Assembly: GCA_030123625.1 (NCBI GenBank)
Contig: CP126121.1
Coordinates: 4,318,179 to 4,382,178 of the forward strand
Direction of reading: 5' to 3'
Source: Nitrospira sp.
GTDB taxonomy: Bacteria > Nitrospirota > Nitrospiria > Nitrospirales > Nitrospiraceae
Length of the DNA: 64,000 nt
The notes beneath the pieces were generated by a model that was given only the letters and a program-made list of their open reading frames with translations, did not search any database and was not told the origin of the DNA. Shown piece by piece: positions 7,768 through 16,155 of this stretch (positions within the stretch are counted from its first letter, which is position 1; the number at the start of each line of letters is the position of its first letter). Made by a program: the position numbers and the translations under genes.

Positions 7768-9699
7768 TTAGAGCCGTTCCCCGTACTTTCGATAGTGTTG
7801 CTTCTTGGCGTCGGCGATCCAATTATCCCGTTTGATGCGCTCAGGATCGGTATCGAGCTTCTTGGCGATCTTCTGGATATCTTCCGGTTTCCAACGAGCA
7901 ATTTGAATAAATGTGCGGGTACCCATCTTATTGAGAGTCTGAGCCAAGGTGGGTCCGATTCCGTTAATCTTTTTGAGATCATCCGCCTGAATGTCCTTAC
8001 TGACCTTGGACGGTCCTCCCCTGGAACTCAGCTCGGCTCCATTCTGGCGGGCCGGACGAGACGGTGGGGTAGCTGAAGCCGGTTTTGCGCGAAGTTCCGC
8101 CCGTATTTCCCTGAGATGTTTTCGCAGACGATCGATGTGCTCGTCTTTCCCTGGAATAGATTGGACCGTTTTCAATAGATTCTGACGCTCCGCTTGGACC
8201 TCATGCAGCTGACGGTGGAGGCTCGCAATCTGTTCGTCTCGTTCGTGGAGTTGTTGCTCATCGAGGAGATGTTGCGTCCGGAGTTGTTCCTGCGCGGCGC
8301 ATTGGTCTTGGAGTTTCACCACCTCCCGTTCATGTTCTTGAACCATGCGCGCGTAATTTTTCCCCCATTCTTTAAGTTCTGATTCCTTCTCCCGAAGAAG
8401 ATGGGTGACCGGCACAAGTTCTTCAATGCGGCGGTCTCGCTCGGCGATGGACCGTTCGAGCTGCTGGATCATGCCGCGATGGCCGGCTTCCCGATCACTC
8501 AGTTCCACCTCCAGCTGATGCACGCGGTCTTGCGCCGACTCCAGCTTCGCCACTTGCGCTCGAAGCCGGTCTCGGTCGGCAAGGCCTTCGTTGAGTTGGG
8601 CAATATGTTCGCGCAACACCCGGATTTCCTGCTCCATGACCTCGTGCGCTTGGTCAGCGGCTCGACAGGCCTGTTGCGCGCCTCGAAGTTCTTCAGTCTG
8701 AGCGGCCGCGATGGCATCTACCTCGCTGATGCGGCGATCTCGCTCGGCGATGGACCGTTCGAGCTGCTGGATCACGCTCCGATGGCCGGCTTCCCGATCG
8801 CTCAGTTCCACCTCCAGCTGATGGACCCGGTCTTGCGCCGACTCCAGCTTCGCCACTTGCGCTCGAAGCCGGTCCCGATCGGCGAGATCTTCGTTGAGTC
8901 GGGTGATATGGTCTCGCAGGGTACGGATTTCCTCCTTCAAGACCTCCTGGGCTTGCTCAGCGGTGCGCCAGGCCCGTTGAATCTCGTAGAGTTTGTCAGC
9001 CTGAGCGGCCGCGCTCGCATCGAATTCACCGATCCGCCGGTCTCGCTCGGCGATGGACCGTTCGAGCTGCTGAATCATGTCACGATGGCCGGCTTCCCGA
9101 TCACTCAGTTCCACCTCCAGCTGATGGACCCGGTCTTGCGCCGACTCCAGCTTCGCCACCTGGGCTCGGAGTCGGTCCCGGTCGGCGAGGCCTTCGTTGA
9201 GCTGCGCGATGTGCTCCCGCAGCACCCGAATTTCCTGCTCCATGACCTCGCGCGCTTGGTCGGCGGCCCGGCAGGCCTGTTGCGCGCCTCGAAGTTCTTC
9301 AGTCTGAGCGGCTGCCATCGCATCCACCTCGCTCACACGTTGACGGGCCGCGACTCCTTCCGCTTCCAAATCCGTCAGACGTTTTGACCGTACAGCCAAT
9401 TCTGCTTCGAGCGCCTTCACCCGTTCGCCGCGGGCGGTCAGCTCTCGTTGGGCTGAGGAGTACAGCGTTTCGGACGACATGATCTTCTGTTCGAGAATCT
9501 GCATCCCCGAGGTCTTCACCTTCAAGTCATGTGACGTCGTCTCCAGCGCCTGTTCCTTGGCTCGCAACTGATTGACGAGGTCCTCGTATGGCTGCTGGGT
9601 CGAATTCTTCGGCAATCCCCGCAACAACCAACCGACCGCGACACCAATTCCTGCGGCGATGAGGAGGCATCCGACCATCTGGCTCATCAGTGTGATCAT
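7768..9699 (-). CDS. Membrane-anchored coiled-coil protein with three 101-residue repeats and a helix-hairpin-helix end
   Basis: A 643-residue protein: one N-terminal membrane segment (residues about 8-27), a long coiled coil, and a C-terminal helix-hairpin-helix-like domain (KKINGIGPTLAQTLNKMGTR, followed by W-x-x-E-D-I). Residues about 121-423 are three near-identical 101-residue units, each with LADRDRLRAQVAKLESAQDR and VHQLEVELSDREAGHR. It follows the BON/OmpA-type gene by 14 bases and is probably co-transcribed with it. The C-terminal domain resembles the short GIGP domains found at the end of bacterial coiled-coil and L21-like proteins. A structural envelope role is likely; no enzyme motif is seen. 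Confidence 0.75.
   Translation of the reverse strand: MITLMSQMVGCLLIAAGIGVAVGWLLRGLPKNSTQQPYEDLVNQLRAKEQALETTSHDLKVKTSGMQILEQKIMSSETLYSSAQRELTARGERVKALEAELAVRSKRLTDLEAEGVAARQRVSEVDAMAAAQTEELRGAQQACRAADQAREVMEQEIRVLREHIAQLNEGLADRDRLRAQVAKLESAQDRVHQLEVELSDREAGHRDMIQQLERSIAERDRRIGEFDASAAAQADKLYEIQRAWRTAEQAQEVLKEEIRTLRDHITRLNEDLADRDRLRAQVAKLESAQDRVHQLEVELSDREAGHRSVIQQLERSIAERDRRISEVDAIAAAQTEELRGAQQACRAADQAHEVMEQEIRVLREHIAQLNEGLADRDRLRAQVAKLESAQDRVHQLEVELSDREAGHRGMIQQLERSIAERDRRIEELVPVTHLLREKESELKEWGKNYARMVQEHEREVVKLQDQCAAQEQLRTQHLLDEQQLHERDEQIASLHRQLHEVQAERQNLLKTVQSIPGKDEHIDRLRKHLREIRAELRAKPASATPPSRPARQNGAELSSRGGPSKVSKDIQADDLKKINGIGPTLAQTLNKMGTRTFIQIARWKPEDIQKIAKKLDTDPERIKRDNWIADAKKQHYRKYGERL
8431..9339 (-). 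repeat. Three 303-bp in-frame tandem repeats
   Basis: Within the coiled-coil gene the coding sequence repeats with a 303-base period (101 codons). The units share long identical stretches at DNA level, which points to recent or recombination-maintained duplication. Confidence 0.85.
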
Positions 9700-9713
9700 A
9701 CGTCATTCCGTCC

Positions 9714-10571
9714 TTACATCAGTAATTCGATCCGTTCATTCCGTTGGAGGTCTTGTTGCTGTTTCCCATGGGAGAGGGGGCGTGTCGAACCATAGCCGAT
9801 CGGGGTAAACGCATTCGTCAGCCCGTGATTGGTCAAGTACTGTTTGACGGCTTCGGCTCGACGCCGACTCAGCTGCAGATTGTACTCCGCTTCACCGATG
9901 TTTCCGGTATGGGCGGCGATTTCAATCGGCGTGCCGGGAGCTCTTCGTAAAAGGGCGATGATTTGATCCAGGACCGCCTGTCCTTTGGTCGAAATCACGG
10001 CACTTTTTGGCTCAAACTCGATCGAGGATTTCGCCAGAATCTGGTTCAGCAACAGCGGGAGTGCCGACAGGGGAACGGCGGCTGATAAAGATGATGGCAT
10101 CGGTGCCACCACCACGCGGTCTTCAATCCTCAAGCCCGCTCGTATCGCCGGAGCCGCGGCTTGTAATACCTCAGCCTTCTCGCGATGACCGGCCACCTGC
10201 CCGTTGACTACCAACGAACGTCCATCGACGATGATCGACCCCCTCTCGACCATTAAGCTCAAAATCGGTAAGAGTTGCGGAACCGTATCCACCCACACAG
10301 CCGCTTTGATCTGCTTATCAACAGTAAACTGGTCGATCACACGCATTCGCGTTTTTGCGGAGAGTGCATGAGCCTGCTCAAGAATAATGGCCTTACTGCG
10401 TTCATTGGGCAGCGAACCGCGAAGCACCAAGCTGCCTTGTTCGACGCTGGCGTGAAACGTGGCGACAGTCGCGGACGTTGGCCGTGGCGAGGAGAGATGT
10501 CTCGGGATGCACACCACGGCGAGGACTATCAGCGCCACGACACCGCCGGTGAGAATTCCCGCACGCCTCAT
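9714..10571 (-). CDS. BON-domain and OmpA-domain envelope protein
   Basis: A 285-residue protein with an N-terminal membrane segment (VVALIVLAVVCIP), two BON-like stretches (SVEQGSLVLRGSLPNE and RGSIIVDGRSLVVNGQV), and a C-terminal OmpA/MotB-type peptidoglycan-binding domain (SIEFEPKSAVISTKGQAVLD, later LQLSRRRAEAVKQYL and GYGSTRP). This is the plan of OmpATb/ArfA-like proteins. It should sit in the envelope facing the periplasm. The coiled-coil gene starts 14 bases after its stop. A shared upstream palindrome at 10628-10645 may control it. Confidence 0.8.
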   Translation of the reverse strand: MRRAGILTGGVVALIVLAVVCIPRHLSSPRPTSATVATFHASVEQGSLVLRGSLPNERSKAIILEQAHALSAKTRMRVIDQFTVDKQIKAAVWVDTVPQLLPILSLMVERGSIIVDGRSLVVNGQVAGHREKAEVLQAAAPAIRAGLRIEDRVVVAPMPSSLSAAVPLSALPLLLNQILAKSSIEFEPKSAVISTKGQAVLDQIIALLRRAPGTPIEIAAHTGNIGEAEYNLQLSRRRAEAVKQYLTNHGLTNAFTPIGYGSTRPLSHGKQQQDLQRNERIELLM

Positions 10572-10627
10572 GAGATGAGCCCGCTGTAGATAATGTGCCT
10601 ACTGGGGCGCGACGCGCGCAAGGTATC

Positions 10628-10645
10628 ACATTTGATAATAAATGT
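10628..10645. promoter_or_regulatory. Candidate operator palindrome, copy 1
   Basis: ACATTT-N6-AAATGT lies in a 29-base block (10622-10650) that recurs with three mismatches at 13895-13923. In both places the block ends 51 bases before the start of the OmpA-type gene. Conservation between the duplicated modules suggests a promoter or operator. Confidence 0.4.
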
Positions 10646-10815
10646 ACTAGCCTGCATGATTCATGAACAGTTCGTGGCGAAATCACGCAGTCACATAGCG
10701 TTATCTTAGACGGTCATTGTCATAGCCGGTTGGTAGGAGGACTTGATTTGGCGGACCCGACAAAGGAGTAATCATAGAGACCTTGAAAAAACCGAGCATT
10801 GGCAGGTTGCTATTG

Positions 10816-13620
10816 CTATACCCGTTCCCCGTATTTTCGGTAGTGTTGCTTCTTGGCGTCAGCAATCCAATTCTCCCGTTTGATGCGCTCAGGATCGGTA
10901 TCGAGCTTCTTGGCGATTTTTTCGATATCCTCCGATTTCCAACGAGCGATTTGAATAAAGGTGCGGGTGCCCATCTTATGAAGGGTCTGTGCAAAGGCAG
11001 GCCCGATCCCATGGATCTTTTTGAGATCGTCCTCCTGCTTGTCCTTACTGATCTTGGGCTGCCCTCCTTGGGAACTCAGCGTGGCTCCATTCTGGCGGGC
11101 CGGGCGGGGCCCTTCCTTTGCCGGAGCTGCTTTTGCAGGCACTCCTGCTTTTTCGCGAAGGGTCCCTCTCAGTTCTTTGAGACGTTGTTGCAGGCGATTG
11201 ATCTGCTCATCTTTCCCTGGAATGCTCTGTACCTCATGTAATAAATTCTGACATTCCGCTTGAAGATCCTGTAATTGACGGTGGAAACCTGCGATCTGCT
11301 CGTCTCGTTCATGGAGCTGTTGCTCATGAAGCAGAAGTTGCTCGCGGAGTTGCTCCTGTGCCGAGCATTGTTCTTGGAAATTGACCACTGCTGACTTATG
11401 TTCTTGAACCGTACGTGCGTATTTCTTTTCCCATTCCTTGAGTTCTGCTCCTTTCTCGCGAAGAAGATTGGCTGTCGGCATAAGCTCTTCGATCCGGCGG
11501 TCGCGTTCCGCAAGCGACTGTTCGAACTGCTTCAGGGTTCCCCGATGGGCGGCTTCCCGATCGCTCAGTTCGATCTCCAACTGATGGACACGGTTTTGCA
11601 CGGATTCCAGTTTCTCCAGGTGAGCACGAAGGCGATCCCGATCGGCGAGGTCTTTATTGAGTTGCGTGATCTGGTCTCGCAGCACCCGGTTTTCTTCCTT
11701 CAAGACGTCCTGGGCTCGCTCAGCAGTTCGACAGGCTTGCTGCGCTTCGTGGAGCTTGTCCGTCTGAGCTGCCGTATGCGCATCGAACTTGCTGATCCGG
11801 CGATCGCGTTCCGCAAGCGACTGTTCGAACTGCTTCAGGGTCCCCCGATGAGCGGCTTCCCGATCACTCAATTCGACCTCGAGCTGATGCACACGATCTT
11901 GCACCTTGGAGAGTTTCTCCAGGTGAGCACGGAGGCGATCCCGATCGGCAAGGTCTTCGTTGAGTTGGGCGATCCGGTTTTGCAGAACCCGGATTTCCTC
12001 CTTTAAGAGCTCCTGCGCATGCTCGGCAGCCTGGCAGGCCTGTTGGGCGTCACGAAGTTCGTCCAGCTGAGCGATCGAGCTCGCATTGAGCTCACTGATT
12101 CGCCCATCGCGTTCCGCGAGCGACTGTTCGAGCTGCTGGAGAGTTCCCCGATGGGCGGCTTCCCGGTCGCTCAGTTCGATCTCCAACTGATGGACACGGC
12201 CTTGCACGGATTCCAGTTTCTCTAGGTGAGCACGAAGGCGATCCCGATCGGCGAGGTCTTTATTGAGTTGCGTGATCTGGTCTCGCAGCACTCTGATTTC
12301 CTCTTTCAATACCTCCTGGGTTTGCTCGGCAGCGTGACAAGCCTGTTGAGCCCCGCGAAGCTCGTCCATATGGACAGCCATAGACTTATCGAACTCACTG
12401 ATCCGGCGATCGCGTTCCGCAAGCGACTGTTCGAACTGCTTCAGGGTTCCCCGATGGGCGGCTTCCCGATCACTCAATTCGACCTCGAGCTGATGCACAC
12501 GATCTTGCACCTTGGAGAGTTTCTCCAGGTGAGCACGGAGGCGATCCCGATCGGCGAGATCTTTATTGAGTTCTGTGATCTGGTCTCGCAGCACCCGGTT
12601 TTCTTCCTTCAACACCTCCTGAGTGTGTTCAGCTGTCTGACAAGCCTGTTGGGCCTCACGAAGTTCATCCAACCTGGCCACCGCGCTCACATTGAACTCA
12701 CTGATCCGCCCATCGCGTTCCGCAAGCGACTGTTCGAGCTGCTGGAGCGATCCACGATGCGCCGCCTCCCGATTACTCAGTTCGACCTCGAGCTGATGCA
12801 CACGATCTTGCACCGACGCCAACTTCTCCAGATGGGTCCGGAGGCGATCCCGGTCGGCGAGGTCTTTATTGAGTTGCGTGATCTGGTCTCGCAGCACTCT
12901 GATTTCCTCTTTCAATACCTCCTGGGTTTGCTCGGCAGCGTGACAAGCCTGTTGAGCCCCGCGAAGCTCGTCCATATGGACAGCCATAGACTTATCGAAC
13001 TCACTGATCCGCCTATCGCGCTCCGCAAGCGACTGTTCGAACTGCTGAAGGGCCTCTCGATGAGCTGCCTCTCGATCGCTCAGCTCAACATCTAATTGAT
13101 GGACCCGGTCTTGCCTCGACTCAAGCTTCTCGACTCGGGCACGGAAATGATCCCGTTCGGCAAGGCCTTCGTTGAGTTGGGCAATATGCTCGCGCAGGAC
13201 ACGGATTTCCTCCTTCGAGACCTCGTGGGCCTGTTCGGCGATCTGACAGGCCTGTTGAGCTCCACGGAGTTCGTTGGCCAGGGCACTAACCGTTGCGCTG
13301 AGCTCACCCACGCGCTGGCGTGCTGCAACTCCTTCAGCTTCCAAGTCTGTCAGTTGTTTCGATTGTGCAGCCACTTCTGCTTCAAGCGCCTTCACTCGCT
13401 CGCCACGCGCGGTGAGCTCTCGCTGGGTTGAGGTGAACAGCGTCTCAGATGACATGATTTTCTGTTCAAGCATCTGCATTGCCGCATTTTTGACCTTCAA
13501 CTCGTGCGATGTCGTTTCCAGCGCCTGTTCCTTTGTACGCAACAAGTTAGCGAGCTGCTGGCATTGTTGCTCGAGCGAACCCTTAGAATTTTGCTGCAAC
13601 CATCTGTTCAGTGTGCTCAT
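10816..13620 (-). CDS. Coiled-coil protein with six 101-residue repeats and a helix-hairpin-helix end, no membrane anchor
   Basis: A 934-residue paralogue of the protein at 7768-9699. It has six 101-residue units (residues about 103-708) instead of three and the same C-terminal domain (KKIHGIGPAFAQTLHKMGTR to the end). The N-terminus (MSTLNRWLQQNSKGSLEQQC) lacks the membrane segment of its paralogue, so it may be soluble. It begins 14 bases after a decayed OmpA-type gene, reproducing the spacing of the intact module. Predicted to be an extended rod; function unknown. Confidence 0.75.
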   Translation of the reverse strand: MSTLNRWLQQNSKGSLEQQCQQLANLLRTKEQALETTSHELKVKNAAMQMLEQKIMSSETLFTSTQRELTARGERVKALEAEVAAQSKQLTDLEAEGVAARQRVGELSATVSALANELRGAQQACQIAEQAHEVSKEEIRVLREHIAQLNEGLAERDHFRARVEKLESRQDRVHQLDVELSDREAAHREALQQFEQSLAERDRRISEFDKSMAVHMDELRGAQQACHAAEQTQEVLKEEIRVLRDQITQLNKDLADRDRLRTHLEKLASVQDRVHQLEVELSNREAAHRGSLQQLEQSLAERDGRISEFNVSAVARLDELREAQQACQTAEHTQEVLKEENRVLRDQITELNKDLADRDRLRAHLEKLSKVQDRVHQLEVELSDREAAHRGTLKQFEQSLAERDRRISEFDKSMAVHMDELRGAQQACHAAEQTQEVLKEEIRVLRDQITQLNKDLADRDRLRAHLEKLESVQGRVHQLEIELSDREAAHRGTLQQLEQSLAERDGRISELNASSIAQLDELRDAQQACQAAEHAQELLKEEIRVLQNRIAQLNEDLADRDRLRAHLEKLSKVQDRVHQLEVELSDREAAHRGTLKQFEQSLAERDRRISKFDAHTAAQTDKLHEAQQACRTAERAQDVLKEENRVLRDQITQLNKDLADRDRLRAHLEKLESVQNRVHQLEIELSDREAAHRGTLKQFEQSLAERDRRIEELMPTANLLREKGAELKEWEKKYARTVQEHKSAVVNFQEQCSAQEQLREQLLLHEQQLHERDEQIAGFHRQLQDLQAECQNLLHEVQSIPGKDEQINRLQQRLKELRGTLREKAGVPAKAAPAKEGPRPARQNGATLSSQGGQPKISKDKQEDDLKKIHGIGPAFAQTLHKMGTRTFIQIARWKSEDIEKIAKKLDTDPERIKRENWIADAKKQHYRKYGERV
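11497..13314 (-). repeat. Six 303-bp in-frame tandem repeats
   Basis: Six coding units of 303 bases. Units 2 and 4 share the same start (DKSMAVHMDELRGAQQACHA), which suggests duplication of a two-unit block rather than single-unit copying. Confidence 0.85.
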
Positions 13621-13634
13621 AGTGCATTCAGTCC

Positions 13635-13844
13635 TTACATCAGCAATCCGATGTGATGGCTCCGTTGAAGGCTTGTGTGATGGCTCCCATAAACACCAAA
13701 TTGTCTCGATCGAAGCTTGTGTGGGACGTGTCGAAAACCATGGTCGTAGACCGTGGCGGAGAGGAAAGGTGCCTCGGAATGCACACCACGGCGAGAAGGA
13801 TCAACGCAACAAACACCGCCGGTGAAAATCCCCGCACGCCTCAT
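13635..13844 (-). pseudogene. Remnant of a second BON/OmpA-type gene
   Basis: The ATG at 13844 and first codons (MRRAGIFTGG) match the intact gene at 10571. An extra base after codon 11 shifts the frame; in the next frame VALILLAVVCIPRHLSSP matches the membrane segment. The sequence then jumps to the last dozen codons of the intact gene, so roughly 0.65 kb of the middle is deleted. The stop and the 14-base gap to the coiled-coil gene are conserved. Confidence 0.8.
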
Positions 13845-13900
13845 GAGATCAGCCACTGTGGATGATGTAACTATTGTGGAGTGCGACGCGGCACGGTACC

Positions 13901-13918
13901 ACATTTGATAAGAGATGT
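13901..13918. promoter_or_regulatory. Candidate operator palindrome, copy 2
   Basis: ACATTT-N6-AGATGT, the counterpart of the palindrome at 10628-10645, with one half-site change. It is positioned identically relative to the remnant gene start and may now drive the six-repeat coiled-coil gene. Confidence 0.4.
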
Positions 13919-14029
13919 ACTAGGGTAAGATTTGCCGCTGAAACAGGCGGATGTGCACAGGTTATGGTGAGCAACAAACTGGGGCATTCACCAGTCTCAT
14001 CGCAGAAGTAGGAACGGTATGCTTCTCCT

Positions 14030-14632
14030 ATGGTTTTGCCCGCTGTCAGCATACACAACGATGAGTTGGAGAGAATTCCTATACGTTGGTGGGCGATCGC
14101 GCTCCGGGGATTGCTCAGTATTCTCGTCGGCATCGTCGCGTTCTTCATGCCGCTCTCCACCTTGCTCGCGCTCGTCTATCTCTTCGGGATTTATGCCTTC
14201 TTGGACGGACTCTTCAATCTCGTGGCGGCATGGCGGCACATTGATCGACCAAAACCTTGGTGGGGTCTGTTACTGTCGGGCATCGCTGGAATCGGAGCGG
14301 CTGTCATCAGCTTTGTCTGGCCGGGCATTACCGCTCTGGTGTTGGTCTATGTGGTTTCAGCCTGGGCGCTCATGACAGGGGGATTGCAAATTGCCGCCGC
14401 AGTGAAGCTGCGCAAAGAAATCGAGGGGGAATGGATGTTGGCCCTTTCAGGACTCTTCTCGATAGCCCTCGGCTTCCTGCTTGTTTTCTTTCCCGAAGCA
14501 GGCGCGGTCGGGCTCGTGTGGTATCTCGGCGCCTATGCGATTGCCTTCGGCATTCTCTTGATCGCCCTGAGTTTGCGTTTGCGAACGCGTCAGGCGCACG
14601 GTCATTCACAGCCTGCCCAAGCGGCTGCCTAA
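14030..14632 (+). CDS. HdeD-family membrane protein (DUF308)
   Basis: A 200-residue protein with about six membrane helices (for example LLSILVGIVAFFMPLSTLLA and WMLALSGLFSIALGFLLVFF). Three repeated helix pairs of the G-x(3)-F-x-P/W-P type are typical of HdeD. In enterobacteria HdeD is linked to acid resistance; the role here is unknown. It appears monocistronic. The region before it carries the upstream block of the duplicated OmpA module on the other strand. Confidence 0.8.
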   Translation: MVLPAVSIHNDELERIPIRWWAIALRGLLSILVGIVAFFMPLSTLLALVYLFGIYAFLDGLFNLVAAWRHIDRPKPWWGLLLSGIAGIGAAVISFVWPGITALVLVYVVSAWALMTGGLQIAAAVKLRKEIEGEWMLALSGLFSIALGFLLVFFPEAGAVGLVWYLGAYAIAFGILLIALSLRLRTRQAHGHSQPAQAAA

Positions 14633-15011
14633 AATCTGCAGCTGCATAAGATCCAGCTGTCTTGCTTCGAATTTTCCTGCTGGAATTGCGGCCCCGTTCG
14701 GCGTAAGCCAAGGAGCCTGTTCGACATTGCCATTCGTGACGAGGCGAAGGAGGGGCGGTCAGACGCGAGGCCGCAGGGTGCGCGACGCGACAAATAAGGA
14801 GCGTCAAGTTTGCGCACGCCGGCGAGACGGTGAGCCGGCAGGTTCTCGAAAAACCGAAGGTGTAGCCTATTTCACCCGCCCACCCCGGCGCGCCAAGACG
14901 CGCTCCTTCCCGAGGAAATACATTGAGGATTTTTTCTGGCCGAGAACGACGCAGATGGCCGCAGATCGTTCGTCGCAGTAGAAAGGTCAATGTCGGACAG
15001 GGTCCTAAGCA
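14633..15011. other. GC-rich intergenic stretch without a supported gene
   Basis: About 380 bases with many short GC-rich arms (for example around 14740-14890) and no frame with a plausible binding site. The composition resembles intergenic repeat DNA, but I found no second copy in the window. Confidence 0.35.
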
Positions 15012-15488
15012 ATGGGAAGAAAGCTGAGCGCCGGGATCCTGCTCTATCGAATACGGAACCGCGCCATTCAAATACTGCTGGTTCATCCGGGCGGCCCTTT
15101 CTGGGCGAAGAAGGATGACGGAGCGTGGTCGATTCCGAAGGGCGAATATGATGAAGGCGCCGATGTGTTGGAAGCCGCCAAGCGGGAATTTCACGAGGAA
15201 ACAGGTTTTGAAGTGCAAGGCGAAACCGTTCCTTTGATACCTGTGCGTCAACCCAGTGGGAAAGTCATTTCCGTCTGGGCGGTAGATGGCGAGATCGACG
15301 CGCCGTCGATTCGGAGCACCAGTTTCCGGATGGAGTGGCCGCCGAAGTCGGGAAAGATTCAAGAATTTCCAGAGGTCGATCGCGCCGAATGGTTTGACCT
15401 CTGCACCGCGCATCGAAAAATCCTTCCGGGTCAGCGCCCGTTTCTGGCTCAACTGGAGCAGATGGTCCGACATAAGTCGACTGAGTGA
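15012..15488 (+). CDS. NUDIX hydrolase
   Basis: A 158-residue NUDIX protein. The box G-x5-A-x7-REFHEETGF is complete for the catalytic REUxEExGU part, but the glutamate normally seven residues into the box is alanine (GEYDEGADVLEAAK). NUDIX enzymes cleave nucleoside diphosphates linked to another group; the substrate cannot be read. WSIPKGE before the box and the WFDL segment near the C-terminus match the small bacterial NUDIX group annotated as NTP pyrophosphohydrolases. It stands alone between intergenic stretches. Confidence 0.85.
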   Translation: MGRKLSAGILLYRIRNRAIQILLVHPGGPFWAKKDDGAWSIPKGEYDEGADVLEAAKREFHEETGFEVQGETVPLIPVRQPSGKVISVWAVDGEIDAPSIRSTSFRMEWPPKSGKIQEFPEVDRAEWFDLCTAHRKILPGQRPFLAQLEQMVRHKSTE

Positions 15489-15724
15489 AAAAGAGGTCGG
15501 CGGAAATACGGTCCGCTGTTCTGCAGGCGCCTTGCGTCTATCATCCCGCACCTCCATGCTGGTAGAACAAGTGGGGGTCCGCATTCGGACTCGGGTAAGC
15601 CCTAGCTCAGATCGCCTTATCTACGACCCATAATGGCCAATCGCCGATTTCCATCCTGCTTGGGATGTGGAGGGCGAGACGTCTACTGAGTGTCATCATT
15701 CAATTTCTCTTTATTGGAGGTATT

Positions 15725-16150
15725 ATGAAACGCACTGGATCTGCGATATGGCAAGGTGATTTAAAGAACGGCAAAGGCACTGTTTCGACGGATAGCGGCG
15801 TCTTGTCCCAGACTCCCTATTCGTTTTCCACCAGGTTCGAGAACGGCAAAGGGACGAATCCCGAAGAGCTCATCGCCGCCGCCCATGCCGGCTGTTTTAC
15901 CATGGCGCTCTCGGCTCAATTGGGCGAGGCAGGACTGACACCGGAGAAACTGGAAACGACGGCGACTGTCATCTTCGATAAGGCGGAGGCCGGATGGACC
16001 GTGACGAACATCACACTGAACGTCAGAGGCAAGGTACCGAAAGCCGATGAGGCGGCATGGGACAAAGCCACTCAAGCAGCCAAGACCGGCTGTCCCATTT
16101 CTCGGCTCTTGAACACCACCATTACGATGGATGCCAAGTTGGAGCGTTGA
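15725..16150 (+). CDS. OsmC/Ohr-family peroxiredoxin
   Basis: A 141-residue OsmC-type protein with the two family cysteines in AAHAGCFTMALS and KTGCPISRLL, used to reduce organic hydroperoxides with thiol recycling. The start at 15725 follows GGAGG with a five-base spacer; the open frame extends 20 codons further upstream without support. The HAD gene follows closely, its possible TTG start overlapping the osmC stop. Confidence 0.9.
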   Translation: MKRTGSAIWQGDLKNGKGTVSTDSGVLSQTPYSFSTRFENGKGTNPEELIAAAHAGCFTMALSAQLGEAGLTPEKLETTATVIFDKAEAGWTVTNITLNVRGKVPKADEAAWDKATQAAKTGCPISRLLNTTITMDAKLER

Positions 16151-16155
16151 TCCTG

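Noticed and set aside
8401-9387. Long plus-strand open frame (328 codons) opposite the first coiled-coil gene
   Set aside because: It is the antisense shadow of the repeat array; its own repeats mirror the 303-bp period and it has no binding site or family.
12226-13095. Long plus-strand open frame opposite the second coiled-coil gene
   Set aside because: Antisense shadow of the tandem repeats.
8431-13314. CRISPR or non-coding satellite
   Set aside because: The 303-base repeats are in frame, translate to coiled coil, and lie inside intact genes.
14370-15584. 404-codon minus-strand open frame covering HdeD end, intergenic DNA and NUDIX gene
   Set aside because: Runs antisense to two recognised genes and has low-quality composition; no motif seen.
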